A stretch of 64,000 bases of DNA from Congeria kusceri (Eukaryota > Mollusca > Bivalvia > Myida > Dreissenidae). This document shows positions 45,020 to 57,320 of the stretch, one piece after another (positions within the stretch are counted from its first letter, which is position 1; every line of letters starts with the position of its first letter). The stretch is from assembly GCA_027627225.1 (NCBI GenBank), contig CM051024.1, positions 77,303,504 to 77,367,503 on the forward strand. The letters are read 5' to 3'. A program made the translations under genes and the position numbers. The notes below the pieces were generated by a model. That model saw only the letters and a list, made by a program, of their open reading frames with translations. It made no database searches and was not told the DNA's origin.

Positions 45020-45518
45020 TTAAACATAAGTATGTGAAATACATTTTTTAATTTCGAAAATTGTGTAAAAGAGATAACATAATGACTTTTCATACAAATG
45101 TATTATTGTTGTGAAATTTTCGGCGTACCTATATTTTTGAAAAATAACTTCTAAAAGTGATATCATGTGTTTACTTTGGATTTATTTGTTATTATATGGA
45201 GAGAATAATAACAAATACTCATTTTCAACAAGAAATTCACTGATTAAAGCAATTACAAAACCTAATTTTAGACCACGAATGACTTTCGGCGACCATATTG
45301 GACGCCATCTTGAATTGTGAGAGTTGCTCAAGGATGACAAGGTGTCATCATCCAGATTCTGCTATGGTATCGTCCTGGCAACAAGACAAACCAAAAACAT
45401 TTTGTATACAGTCATTTCACGATTCACTGCAGGTTCTGCCAGACTAATAGCTGCTACCAAGTGATGCGGAATAATAATTGTGATATTTTGCGCATTACAC
45501 AGGTTTTTCTTCGTCTAT
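45020..45518. other. No gene recognised
   Basis: AT-rich spacer with 'gaccatattggacgccatct' at 45292. Confidence 0.3.
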
Positions 45519-45822
45519 TTCCTCTGAGTCGATTATTTAAACTCTGCAAATAATGCCAAATCGTGAAATATGTATTTATTGCCTCTGAGTCGATTATTTA
45601 AACTCTGCAAATAATGCCAAATTGTGAAATATGTGTCTATTGCCTCTGAGTCAATTATTTAAACTCTGCAAATAATGCCAAATTGTGAAATATATGTCTA
45701 TTGCCTCTGAGTGGATTATTTAACTCTGCAAATAATGCCAAATTGTGAAATATGTGTCTATTGTTTCAGAGTCGATTATTTAAACTCTGCAAATAATACC
45801 AAATTGTGAAATATGTTTGTTT
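45519..45822 (+). repeat. 61-bp tandem array, 5 units
   Basis: The unit is 'cctctgagtcgattatttaa', 'actctgcaaataatgccaaa', 'ttgtgaaatatgtgtctatt', with starts at 45521, 45582 and 45643. It stops about 35 bp before the FN3 exon relic. Confidence 0.93.
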
Positions 45823-45859
45823 CGCAAGAGCCATACTAAATGAATATTTTGTTCAATAG

Positions 45860-45917
45860 TATTCCGAGACCCTCAAAACCCCTGTACCTGTACCTGGAAA
45901 TTTTAAGTGATCGCTTA
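45860..45917 (+). pseudogene. Decayed partial copy of the second-FN3 exon 3' end and its intron start
   Basis: 43 bases read YSETLKTPVPVPGN, compared with YSKTIKTPVPGN at the end of the exon at 39200-39496, with a 6-bp in-frame GTACCT duplication. The following intron bases also match (TTAAGTGATC versus GTAAGTGATC), with the donor GT changed to TT. After removing the inserted element at 45919-46272, the match continues into 'AAACAT'. No other part of the FN3 exon is visible upstream. I read it as a partial, non-functional duplication. Confidence 0.65.
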
Positions 45918-45918
45918 C

Positions 45919-46272
45919 AGTGTTTTTTTTATGGCCAATTTGGGGCCGAAATTCGGCCCCATTCCCCTGCTTAAAAGGAATATATTTTTCCCCTATATTA
46001 ACCTTAAAATTGCACTCAGAATGTAAGCTTTATTTTGACTAAGATAGAGGAATTTTCGTAATTCCAGCAATTTTTTATCAAACCAAGTTAAAGCATTTTA
46101 TCTAAGTTATCATTTGTAGCAAAACAATTGATTTATTAATGTTTTATAACAAAGTATAATATAAACATATAAATTTACTAATAATGCTTTTCTAACAAAA
46201 ATCCCCTTTTGCACTAAAATTCCCCATCTGAAGGTCCACGCCACCTTTCCCCAAAAGGTGAAAAAAACACTG
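45919..46272. mobile_element. Small TIR element inserted in the exon relic
   Basis: Ends 'agtgttttttttatgg' and 'ggtgaaaaaaacact' are inverse. Flanks 'gcttac' (45913-45918 and 46273-46278) are a direct repeat. Subterminal 'ggggccgaaattcggcccc' is a perfect palindrome. Non-coding. Confidence 0.75.
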
Positions 46273-46279
46273 GCTTACA

Positions 46280-48130
46280 AACATATTTTATATGTAGTTT
46301 CTCATCTATCTACACATGCACATTTTTGGTGAAAAGATTTTTCCCCTTTTGGCACTCGTGTCTTATTATTATCGTTAAGAAGACTTCATCTTGTAATAAA
46401 TTAAAGAAACAAACTTGCAGCCAGTATTTCAAGGTTATGAATAAAACAAATTAAACCTTTTTTTGCTAAATACTGGTATTTGGTCACATTGTAACAGCAG
46501 TGGTTCGACACGGACTATTTGCACAGAATTTGTTTGTCAAGCAGCAAATAATAACAATATATACCGATACTTTAAGTGATTTTGTAGCATATCACAGATA
46601 TCAGCACAATAAATTTACAGTACTTACACCATAGTGTCTGTTGTAAGGGCAAAAACATGCATAGGGAAAATTGAAACGCATGATTACATACAAATTTGTA
46701 AGTAATTTATTTTTACATTTTATTGTTTCATTTAAGGTCGTACATAAGAAATGACACATGTGGGAAATTTGTTCTGCATTTACTGAATTAAAAAATGCCA
46801 GAATTTAGAATGAATTTGATCAGTGCCTGTTTTTTTAATAAAAAAATAACTTAATTTTAGCACAAAGCAAATTGCAATTGATTTGTAAATGTTAAAGACG
46901 GTTTGTGACCTATATGAGGTGCAGTTGTACTTGTATTGGTTCCAAATCACGTAATACATTCATACTTCATATATACATGTAAATACTGACCTTTGGGTTT
47001 ATTTGTATATGAAGGTGAATAGCAATGGCCATATTTAAAAGGTCAAATTCAGAATTAACTTAAAATGATAGTTAGATTCTGTATTATCCTCCATACGAAG
47101 ACGCATGCAAATAAAGCAATCAAACATACCCAAACATACCCAACAGTTCATATATATAAATATCAATATTCATATCAATAAATATATACACAAAGTATAA
47201 ACATGCAAGTGCTATGTGTATTTTAGTGTATAATTAAGAGAAATAAAGCATAAGTTGGATATTCAGGAAACCATAACAATAAACACCATATTTTTTTTTT
47301 TATTTTTTTTATTTTTTTTATTACACCATAAGTATAATCGTGCATAGATACACATTCAATAGATAGTAGTTGTAGATACTTAAGTTTCTAATTCAGAAGT
47401 TATTTACACTATAAACACAATTATATTTATTGGTTTGTTATTCAAAAAAGGAATTAAAAATAATTGGCAATGATGCGTACAATAATTAAAATTTTACAGG
47501 TAATAAAAATTGAACAGATGATCACTGTTATTGATCCTGCTTAGGTAAAGCGAAAGCCCAAGCACAACTAAAGGATTTCATTGATAACAGACAATTTTAT
47601 TGCCTGTCAACCATATGTTTGAGTGCTGGAGTGTGAACAAAGCAGGTGGAAATTTATATTTAATTATGGCTTAATTTTGGAGTTTCTGTTGTTGCAGTTG
47701 AAATTATTCATCTTTTTATTCACAAGGTCAAATGGTAAAAAAACTAAAAAAATAAAAATTGTATTATTACAGGACAAAATATATACAATAACAAAACAAA
47801 TTGGAGCCAAAACAAAATCAAAACAAATATATTGGAGCCAAAACAAAATCAAAACAAACATTTTATAAATATAAATGGTAAAAAACTCATTTTAAGTGAC
47901 TTGTGTGACAAATTTTACCAGACAGTCAGATTGAGTTAATTGAATGTCCTGGAAAAATGTTGCACAGTCAAGCTTTGGTAATGGATGGAGCCATTATTGG
48001 AATACAACCAGACACTTCCATTTTCCAGTTTGTGCTGTTTTCTGCACATGCAAAGGTTTAACATTAGTCTTCAGATCCTAATTGGTCATGATACTTATTG
48101 CCTGTGTAAAGTCTCAGAAGGAATGATAAG
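46280..48130. other. AT-rich DNA, no gene recognised
   Basis: Contains T-rich runs at 47289-47330 and a 27-bp direct repeat 'ttggagccaaaacaaaatca' at about 47800-47855. No exon or element supported. Confidence 0.35.
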
Positions 48131-48137
48131 GCCAACA

Positions 48138-49573
48138 TTTTTATGCCCATGAAGGGAACTTTGGGGGGCATATAGTAATTCCATCGTCCGTCCGTCCGTC
48201 TGTCAGTTCGTCACGCTTCTTGTGCAGATTATGACTCATTAGTGTTGAAGGGATTTAAATGAAACTTCATATACCGGTAATGATAGAGGACAATAAGAGG
48301 AAGTGCAGAATAAAAGGACCGCAACTCTTTCTTCAATATTTAGGGGGTAATTGCCCTTTGTTAAATTTTCTTGTGTGGAGCATATCTCCTTTAGTATTGA
48401 AGGGATTCAAATGAAACTTCATATATAGATAGAGGACAATGAGTGGAAGTGCAGAGCACAAGGACCACAACTCTTTCCTCAAAATTTACAGAGTTATTGC
48501 CATTTGTTTAATTTTCTTGTGCGGAGAATAACTCCATTAGTAGTGAACGGATTCAAACTTCGTATAATGATAGAGGACAATGAGAGGAAGTGCCTTTTGT
48601 TTTATTTCCGTATGTGAAGCATTAATTTTATTGTGTTGAGCATAACTAGATTTGTATAGAAGGGATTCAAATGAAACTTCACATAATGATAGAGGACAAT
48701 GAGAGTAAGTGCAGAGCACAAGGACCACAATTTGTTCTTCAATATTGACAGAGTTATTGCCTTTTGTTTAATTTTCTTGTGCAGAGCATAACTCCATTAG
48801 TATTGAAAGGATTGAAATGAAACTTCATATAATGATAGAGGACAATGAAAGTGCAAAGCAGGAGGACCACAACTCTTTTTCCAATATTTACTGAGTTATT
48901 GCCATTTGTTTTATTTCGTTATGTCAAGCATTATGTTTCTTGTACGGAGCATAACCCCATTAGTATTGAAGGGATTTAAATGAAACTTCATCTAATGCTA
49001 GAGGACAATGAGAGGAGGTGGAGAGCACAAGGACCATAACTCTTTTCAATATTTACAGAGTTGTTGCTCTTGGTTTAATTTTCTTGTGTGGAGCATAACT
49101 CCATTAGTATTGAAGGGATTCAAATGAAACTTCATGGAATTATAAAGGACAATGAAAGTAAGAGCAGAGCACAAGGACCACAACTCTTTCTTCAATATTT
49201 ACGGAGTAATTGCCTTTTGTTAATTTTTTGTGCAGAGCATAACTCCATTAGTGTTGAAGGGATTTTAAATAAAATCAAATATATTGATAGAGGACATTGA
49301 AAGTAAGTGCAGAGTAAAAGGACCATAACTTTTTCTTCAATATTTATGGAGTTATTCCCCTTCAGTTAATTTTCTTGTGCAGTGCACTCCATTAGTATTG
49401 GAGTGATTTGAAATAAACCACATATATTGATAGAGGAAGTGCAGAGTACAAGGACCATAACTCTTCTTGTAGGAAGTGTCATTTTTGCCAACATGCAACT
49501 GATATTGTGTTGCCTTCCTCTGACAAGCATATGCTTTGGGGGCATACGTCACACTCTGTGACAAGCCTTGTTT
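48138..49573 (+). mobile_element. Tandem-core element T1, copy 2, uninterrupted
   Basis: Runs from 'ttttatgcccatgaaggg' and 'gggcatatagtaattccatc' through about nine units to 'tctgtgacaagccttgtttt'. It preserves the empty site for the insertion found in copy 1. Confidence 0.82.
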
Positions 49574-49574
49574 T

Positions 49575-50600
49575 ATCTTTGTTTTACGAGAATTCCTACC
49601 CTAATTTTCAACAAAACAAATAAAAATAAAAGTAACCATTGTAAAGTTTATTTAATAATTTCCGAGCCGACTCGGTATTTCATTCATAGCACATGTACTA
49701 GTAACAAGGACATATAAGTGTTTGGAAAAGTATGAAGTAGTAACTGTATCTGTTCAAATACTTATTTAAAGAGTTCAAACTAATGAATTAACTTTTATAC
49801 TAGCATGTCTTTAAAGAGCTTGTTTTTAGTCTTGACTGTTAAAAATGTCTTCAGTTTGAAAATAACAAAATGCTACTCTTTTAAATTATAATGTATATTT
49901 TTTGTGGATTGCTGTAAAAAGTGATTTTATTTTATTACTCCCCCTAGACTCAATTTATAACAAAAAGTTCCTGTAAAACAAAAAATAAAAAATGTTGGCT
50001 TAAGTAAGAATGTTTTCAGAACAGAACAGAATTTTATTGTAAACAAAGGCCACCGGCCCATAATACAATACTTTACATACAAGCAAATTTGAAAAAGAGT
50101 TGTGTTACATACATTAATACAAAATTTTACAAGTATTTCAAATATTATTTCATATAAATTTAACAAATATTAAGATGGTACACATACAACACGAGTTTTC
50201 TCAATTTTTGTTCATTTGTTGTCTTCATGAGATTATAAATTTTTTAAATATTATCATTACCATAAAACCAACTTAACAAATAATGATTTATTTGTTCGGC
50301 ATATTTAGGACACTGGAAACAAGCATGATATTCATTTTCAATGACATTTATGTGGTACTGTTCAATACAAAATTGACAAATGCATTATTCATAGAGTGGT
50401 TCACGCCTAAAAATTGCCTACAATATTGCAAATGTATCTTTTCAATAACATCTGAATATTCAAAACCCGTACATCAGAATGGGTTAAACCATGGATTCAA
50501 ATAATTAAAAATATTCTTGTAGCTGAACTTTACCAAACGTACACTGATAAAACTTAATAGCATTAATTGATTTGTTTCCTTGTTTTCAAGGTCATTCTTA
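49575..50600. other. AT-rich DNA, possible LINE tail
   Basis: 'aacagaattttattgtaaac' with 'aaaggccaccggcccata' (50028-50065) resembles, from recall, the reversed 3' tail of mollusc LINEs, but no reverse transcriptase is present. Otherwise nothing recognised. Confidence 0.25.
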
Positions 50601-50619
50601 CTCCAATATGCCAGAAGTT

Positions 50620-50934
50620 TTGTTTGTTTGTTTGTTTGGATTTTTTGCAGTATTTAACAGTATTTCAGTCATATAACGGTGGTCAGTTAACCTATTCACA
50701 CTTTTCCTGGATAAGCTTAGCTGATCTAAGCGGTTTACCAGTACCAAGTGAACATACTTATGCCAGTAACTGACAACTGCCCTACTTGAATCAGAGGTAG
50801 GAGGAGAATGGCTGTAGAAATTATTTCATGACCAATCCCCACACAAGTTATGTGACCGGGCTGGGGAGTGAACTCACGAACCCTGGATTGACTGTCCAGC
50901 GCTCTACAGACTGAGCTAGCCGGGCCCGGCATGC
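50620..50934 (-). mobile_element. SINE family S1, full-length copy (Asp-GTC-like head)
   Basis: On the minus strand it starts 'gccgggcccggctagctcag', with anticodon arm CTGGA/TCCAG and loop CAGTCAA, then a T-arm 'gtgagttcactcccc'. The body has 'ctacctctgattcaagtagg' and 'agttaactgaccacc', ending in 'aaacaaacaaac'. Second full copy at 60795-61098. Confidence 0.8.
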
Positions 50935-51066
50935 CAGGAAGTACAAAACAAAGTAGTCATTGGTAAAAACCTGATTCAGATTGGACAATTGATGGTACGC
51001 TATGGGATTTAGAACCACGCCTAAGTAAGGTCAATCTCCCACAAACACCATTGCCAGTAAATGAAA

Positions 51067-51298
51067 GAGGCGCGTCATGGGAAAACCGGACTTAATGCAT
51101 GTGCAGTCCGCACAGGCTAATGCGGGATGGCACTTTCCGCTTTGATAGTATATTCTGTTTCAAGGAAGTCTCTTCTAAGCATAAATCCACTGTAGGCGGA
51201 AAGTGCTGTCCTGGATTAGCCTGTGCGGACTGCACAGGCTAATCCGGGACAACACTTCACGCACATGCATTAAGTCCGGTTTTCCCACGACGCGCCTC
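51067..51298 (+). mobile_element. Palindromic foldback PF, copy 5
   Basis: Begins 'gaggcgcgtcatgggaaaac' and ends 'cacgacgcgcctc'. About 30 bp of the first internal hairpin are deleted ('gcatgtgcagtccgcacagg'). Confidence 0.84.
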
Positions 51299-51299
51299 G

Positions 51300-52344
51300 A
51301 ATGTAATATTATAATATTACATGTCACATCTCTTGTCAGACAATTAAATCCTTGCTTTCTGAATGACTTAAAACATTGTCAATCCAATCTCGCCGTAAGG
51401 TCAATTCCATAAATGTCAATCATATTTAAAAGTGAGTGAAATATCCAATCATTTTATTCGGTTATCACTTGATCAATTGTAAACTTAGTTTACTGAGAGC
51501 GCTTGGTAAAGCTTACTCTGCGCAGTGGTTACTTCCCGCTTGGCGGTTACCACAGCCACTATGGGTGAAATCCTTTCAGATTTGGAAGTATAAAACAAAC
51601 AAGCGTTGTCACTGTAAGGTACGGATGCCCCCGAAGTTACAGTATGCAGAATTCGCGCTGTCCAGACGAGCTTTCGATCAATATTCGCGAAGCGACATCA
51701 CGAAAGATCGTGACGATTTGCTAAAGATCACGGGTGGCCCCATCGCAAGATTTCAAGATGAATATGTCACGAAATTTTGTTGCGATTCGCGACAAAATTA
51801 CAGATACATGTGCATCTGCTCTTTACTATGAAATTTAAGAGTTGTACAGTTTCACAGTCTTGTTACGTGTGTATTGTATAGTGTATGTTACATGTAGAAA
51901 TGTACATTTGATGACCTTTATATAACGTTTAAGTAATGAATAATTCTATATTAAAGCACTATTTTTGACAGTATTAGTTTTCGAAAACGCATATAGAGCT
52001 CTCAATGATTTCATATCGTATATACCGGTACGTTTAAGTTAAAACTTACTAATTGGACAAAACTCATTAAACTCCACTTTAAATTATGAATCACGGATTG
52101 TTGTTACAATTAATTGATATCGATTATCAAATATGGTCATTTAATATCCAGTGTTAGTTCATGTTCACAACCCTTATGTAGTTACATATAGTCTACATAA
52201 GATGAAAGTACGTAGCAATAGTTCATTCAATCTCTATATCAAAATACTATAAGTTTTGTTAAAGGATGACAATGAATAACCGGTTCAATGTTTATTAAGA
52301 CGACAATCCGGTTATTTATAAATTTAATATTTTGTTATTTGCAG
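51300..52344. other. No gene recognised
   Basis: The 131-codon ORF at 51436-51831 includes 'cgaaagatcgtgacgatttg' and 'gattcgcgacaaaatt' motifs that look repeat-derived. No domain is visible. Confidence 0.3.
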
Positions 52345-52440
52345 GTTTCTGATGAGCAAGATATAGATTTAAAAAAATGTTCATGTGCTAATCTGTGTCA
52401 ATATCCAACCCGTGGACTATTCTGCAATAGCTCTCCTTAA
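52345..52440 (+). CDS. Possible terminal exon, short Cys-rich C terminus, identity unknown
   Basis: After a good acceptor ('ttttgttatttgcag') a 31-codon reading frame in phase 0 runs VSDEQDIDLKKCSCANLCQY and ends in NSSP then TAA. It has four Cys and lies about 300 bp before an AATAAA signal. No family is recognised and no upstream partner exon is found. Joined to the ROS1-like exon G (phase 1) it would read C-F-stop, so it would only be a truncating end of that gene. A chance ORF behind a chance splice site is a real alternative. Confidence 0.25.
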   Translation, partial: VSDEQDIDLKKCSCANLCQYPTRGLFCNSSP

Positions 52441-52739
52441 TTGATCAACAGTGGTGCAACCACCACTGATGTTGTAACTTATAATTTCCCATTTATTTGC
52501 GTTTGATTTAACTGTTTCTGTTGTTGATAATGTATAAGGCACGATAAATGATTATGTATTTAATATTTATTATCAACTAAATGAAATTCATGTTGTAGTA
52601 TTAAATAACTTTCTTATTTGTTTTTCTTTTTATAATTTTTGTAATTTATGAACCGATATATTATAATACTACTTAATTAGACTTTCCACAAAAATGTTGT
52701 AATTGTATTGTCATAAATGTATGTTTAAATGATACTGTA

Positions 52740-52745
52740 AATAAA
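52740..52745 (+). promoter_or_regulatory. Possible poly(A) signal AATAAA
   Basis: AATAAA in AT-rich sequence 300 bp after the stop of the candidate exon at 52345-52440. Its significance depends entirely on that exon being real; AATAAA is frequent by chance in this AT-rich window. Confidence 0.2.
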
Positions 52746-52974
52746 ATAATTCAGAGTATAACATTTATATAACCATTCCGGAAAGTTCTTTTAAAACGAA
52801 TTATTAATTGACCACTGAGTGAACATATTGCGTTCAGGTGTCCATTGTTACTAATTACTTTCTCGTCGTGATTCGTGGCAGGACAGATTCGTGACATCGT
52901 GAGCGAGCGCTCTGCGCTTCGCAATAAAATCTGCTCAACGCATATCCCGAACTTTGAGGGTACTGTAGGTTATG

Positions 52975-53840
52975 TCAGAAGAAAGAGTTAGAGTCCTGTA
53001 GGTTATGACAGAAGAAAGAGTTAAAGTCCTTGTACTTTGCTCTTCTCTCAAAGGCCTCCATCATTATATGAAGTTATCATTTGAATCCCTTTACAGCGTT
53101 TTTCCTCTATATCAAGTCGGTACCGGAAAACGGTACCATTCCCAATCCGAAGTTCTGACCATTATTCCCAATTTGAAGTAAAAAAATGCCTGAATGTAAG
53201 AAAAAAAAATTAAAAAGACCCTGAAAAGATCGACAATGTTCCTGTATTTTACTTTTGTTTTACCCAAGCATAAACCTCCGTGCAAAGCTCAAATCAGTTT
53301 CTGTTAACCGCTAGGGGAAGTAACTGCTGCAAGGTTTGGTGGCGCAGTATCGATTGGTTACTGTTGTCGGTTATATACATTGCGTGCAAGAATGGGAACC
53401 AGCTGAACTGTAACGCGTTTTCGCGAGTATCATTGATGAGACTTGGCAAAAAAATCATAACACACAATACTAGTAAAAAAAAAACATTCAGGGATGCAAT
53501 CCTTTATATAGCAATTGCTTGTATGGCAAAGCAGAAAGTATAGATCCACAAGTGTCATTAACGGTGGAAGATACTAGTAATTTTGTAACCCACCAGCGCG
53601 GCATTTAAAACCATAGTCGAACTTGAGTGCAAGTGAAAGAATAAATCGAACAAGTTGTTTTAGGGTTTTAGACCGTTTTAAATGGAAGTGGTAAAATTCC
53701 CAATTTGGCTGAAAACAATGCTAATGTTCCCAATTTGACCGGTACTGGTGAGGAAAAACACTGCCTCCCTACCAAGAGCGGGACGGTGAGACGGACCGAC
53801 GGTGTGATTACTATATGAAGCTGTCTTCTGGGGCATAAAA
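52975..53840 (-). mobile_element. Tandem-core element T1, copy 3, inverted and interrupted
   Basis: The reverse strand shows the T1 start ('ttttatgccccagaagacag', 'catatagtaatcacaccgtc') at 53765-53840 and T1 units ('gattcaaatgataacttcat', 'gactttaactctttcttc') at 52975-53090. Between them is the TIR element at 53094-53763. Confidence 0.68.
53094..53763. mobile_element. hAT-like TIR element inserted in T1 copy 3
   Basis: Left end 'cagcgtttttcctctatatc' with 'ggtaccgg'; right end 'ccggtactggtgaggaaaaa' with 'cactg', an inverse match. Subterminal 'attcccaatttga' occurs near both ends. No transposase, and the target duplication is not clear. Confidence 0.6.
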
Positions 53841-54139
53841 ACAAAAAGAGATTACTAAAAAAATTAAACATAACAATGCAAGGATTTTACAGTGTTCTTA
53901 TTTTTTCTGCAGCTTGTCCATGATTTTAATTCATGCCATGTGATTTGACTATTGTCACTTGGAACCTCATTCCAGCAGGGATTTTATATGGAACCAGTTA
54001 AATCTCTCTGTAGAGGATGTTGATAAGGTGTGTGAAACATGGACATAAACAAATGCAATAGTTGGAAATTTATCCACTACCAATAGCAGAAAAAAGCTTG
54101 AACTGTTAATGGCAAAACTGGAACAAAAGTCTTTGCAAT

Positions 54140-54390
54140 AGTTGTTTGGGAGGCCTTGCCCATTCGTCCAAAAGCCGTACATTTGCAACTTTCCTGAATC
54201 CACCTGAACTTGTTGGAAATGTGCTAATTAACTCTAAACATTACCTAATCAGTTCAAATGATAGTGATTTTGTTCATGTAGTCATACAGAATGAAAATCA
54301 GGTGATCATGATATATTTAGAGAAAAATTTCTGGACATTTTTAAAGTGGGTTATTTCGATGACAAGGACAATCTTTTACTCATAAGAAAG
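54140..54390 (+). repeat. Dispersed repeat Q, copy 3
   Basis: 'ctgaatccacctgaacttgt', 'cctaatcagttcaaatgata' and 'tatatttagagaaaaatttc' match the 34485 copy. Confidence 0.6.
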
Positions 54391-54881
54391 CATTCTCTGG
54401 TTTCCTTAACTACTATTTAGTGTCAGGTGATATTTTCTTTGTTGGTGCTTTAATTTATCATTGTACGAGGCCTGTAATTATTGCAGTGTTGTTTCTAGAT
54501 ATGTAAGAATGTCAGGTACAGATATTTTATTCTCAGATTGGTTTGTTCTACTGAGATTAGACAGAAAAATAGAGTTTATGTATGACAATGGATTTGTTGG
54601 TCAATATCCCTCATAGTCGAATTTATTTACAACTCACCATTGGTTTGACAGCCAGTGCTTACTCGATTTCATCTCCAACAAAAACAATGTTCTGTTGTTT
54701 TTGCAGGATGCCTCCAACAAGCAATAATGTCTTTCTAATTACTTTGTGAATAGCCAATGGCGTGGTTCTTCAAATGTCATCAATATGTCATTTGAGAAGA
54801 TTATCAAATCAATGTAATTGTCATTTTAGCATCATCATTGATTACCTACATTATGCAATAGAGCACACGGAAATGTTTACG

Positions 54882-54960
54882 CCCCCCCCCCCCCCCCCCC
54901 CCGGCATCTTGATGTGGGAGTCATATAGTGATTGTCCTGTCCTTCTGTCCAACCATCGGT
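54882..54960. repeat. 21-base C run followed by a T1-like fragment
   Basis: 21 consecutive C at 54882-54902, then 'gggagtcatatagtgattgt' resembling the T1 start. Confidence 0.7.
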
Positions 54961-54964
54961 GATT

Positions 54965-56670
54965 CTGTTCATAGGAGGGTTAACTAGATTTTGCTGTAAA
55001 TAACTACCTGGAAATAAAATGGATGAGCTTAATGAATGTATTAATGGCACAAAACAGGCAATGCCTAAGGTCTGGACCCTGACTAAATTACTCCATAGTC
55101 TTTAATGTCTGGGTTCAAACAAAATAAGACAAAATTTGCATATCTTATTAACAGTAGTCATAATTACATAAAATGTGTTAATGCATATTGGTCATAACTA
55201 TCTGAGTCATTTGATGGTTTGTGGAAGATATTACCGGTAATGTGTTTTGTTTGTTTCATTATTTCTTGAAGTTTGCTTCAGTTATATCATTTGTCTTTGC
55301 TTTAACTTTAAGGACTCTTTTTGTGAACTCCATTGTTTTTCATATGCTTTGGATTATAGAGGCATTTCTTTTGTATATATACATGAGTAAACTGTACAAA
55401 GACAAAGTGGGAGTTCTTGGACAGTGTGGTTCTTTAAAGAATTATTTCAAACTAAACTGTTATTCCAATAAGTGCATGATTACAGTTCTACTAACTGTCT
55501 GCAAAGTAAACCGTCTGTCCCTGTCAGTCATTTCTCTGAAAGTTAAACCAATCCCAGCAGCACCCCTGTGCAGAGCAGGTTATTTTCCTTGAACCCCCTT
55601 GGCTCCCTAAACTAAACATATCATTTGTGGGCTTAACGCCAAAACCAAGTAGATGGTCTTTGGAGTACACTATAGATACATGATTTTGGCTATAATCTAT
55701 GCTGGCATTTGTCTGGATCAGATGATAACATCTGAGGACATGTAAAACCTTTTCTAGTGAAATTTTAGCTGCCTCTCAGTTCTGTTTCTTTCAATGTTCC
55801 TCCAAAATCTGGCATGTGGAAGCTATTATTTCTGGGCTTGAAAAATAACACTTGTTTCTTGCACCTACTTAGTTACTCAAGTGGAAAATTTGTACATCAT
55901 TTTGAAAATCACTTTGTATACAAGTGGGTTATGGGTGTTGTACAATCTGCTTGAAATATTGAGCACTTAAGGGTAATTTCATTTGCAATTAGCATGAACA
56001 ATTTCTGTGGTGTTTAATTGATGATTTACTGCAATAAATTGTCAAGCCTTTTGTTGTCTCGTCAACTTTGTCAGAATTTACCAAAGAAATTCAGAATTTT
56101 GTAGGTTTGTTATGATTTTGCAAAACAAAATGGAAAATGAAATTTGAAGCATACCTGCACAGAATGAGGCTATTATTTAGGTTATTTGGCATAACTGTAC
56201 TTTTAATAAAAGGAAAAAATGTTTTGTCTCTTGGGCACTATAGAATCACAGAACAGACATGTTATAGTGCAATAAAAATCGGTATCACAGAACAGATGCT
56301 GAAGAAATAAAATCATGTTTACATATTTTTTTGGTAAATAGAACCCCCACAGAGTGAGATTATGAAGACTGACATTTACATGTCTCTTCAACCATAATGG
56401 AAAACTAATTATTAAAAGTACATGAGAAATGTTACAACTTCTTTATGCACAAGAAATAAAGTAATTTATTATTACTAGGTCAAATTTTTTTTTGGGGATT
56501 GACATGCATTCTTTCTGGGAAATTTTGACAAAGTACATTAATTTTAGCTAAAGTCATCTTATTAGGCAGATACTGCTTTTAATATTTAAAAAACAAATTA
56601 AATGTTGAACAGATTACACGAATCCATATGTTACAATATCTGTTCAGAGATTGGGAGTGTTTCGTTTTTT
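54965..56670. other. No gene recognised
   Basis: Apparently low-copy AT-rich DNA. The 123-codon ORF at 55221-55592 has a hydrophobic stretch but no recognised domain, start context or splice sites. Confidence 0.35.
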
Positions 56671-56675
56671 CATGT

Positions 56676-56954
56676 AAAAAGTTCTACATTTTCGTGTATT
56701 CCAGCCTTGTCCATGAGGACATTTCTGTAGTTAAAAAGTTCTACATTTTTGTGTATTCCAGCCTTGTCCATGAGGACATTTCTGTAGTTTCGTGTATTCC
56801 AGCCTTGTCCATGAGGACATTTCTGTAGTTTCGTGTATTCCAGCCTCGTCCATGAGGACATTTCTGTAGTTTCGTGTATTCCAGCCTTGTCCATGAGGAC
56901 ATTTCTGTAGTTTCGTGTATTCCAGCCTTGTCCATGAGGACATTTCTGTAGTTT
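56676..56954 (+). repeat. Minisatellite with 58-bp and 41-bp units
   Basis: Two long units containing 'aaaaagttctacatttt' are followed by four short ones. All share 'gtgtattccagccttgtcca' and 'tgaggacatttctgtagtt'. It abuts the left end of the composite element at 56961. Confidence 0.92.
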
Positions 56955-57046
56955 CTTCTTAAAGGGACTTGTTCACAGAATTTACGTATTTTTTGAAAAA
57001 CGTCATCTACTGTCTTAACTGCAAAAAACTAAAGCATCTGGGCTGG

Positions 57047-57294
57047 TATTCACAAGGCTCCTAAGGGAAATCTTAACTTAAGTTGTACTTAAGTGGAAAT
57101 TTCAGATCATATTGTCTATGTGAAATTCTATGATTTCTGTACAAAAAAGGCTGCAATACTAAACATATAAGCAATATTTACAAGTTTTCAACATTTTATT
57201 GTTAAAAGGCCTATACACGAAACAGCCAGAGACTTAAGGAATTTTATGAATTCAAGGAATTTACTTCAGTTTTCCCTAAGGAGCTTTGTGAATA
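57047..57294 (+). mobile_element. MITE family M1, copy 4
   Basis: 'tattcacaaggctcctaagg' to 'ctaaggagctttgtgaata'. Nested within the composite element. Confidence 0.78.
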
Positions 57295-57320
57295 CAGGCC
57301 ATGGACAAACCAATAACAAA

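Noticed and set aside
51436..51831. 131-codon ORF
   Set aside because: Partly made of repeat-like 'cgaaagatcgtgacg' motifs; no domain, splice or start evidence.
54701..54765. Next ROS1-like exon after the acceptor 'gttgtttttgcag'
   Set aside because: Joined in phase 1 to exon G it gives an immediate TGA, and other frames are short with no domain.
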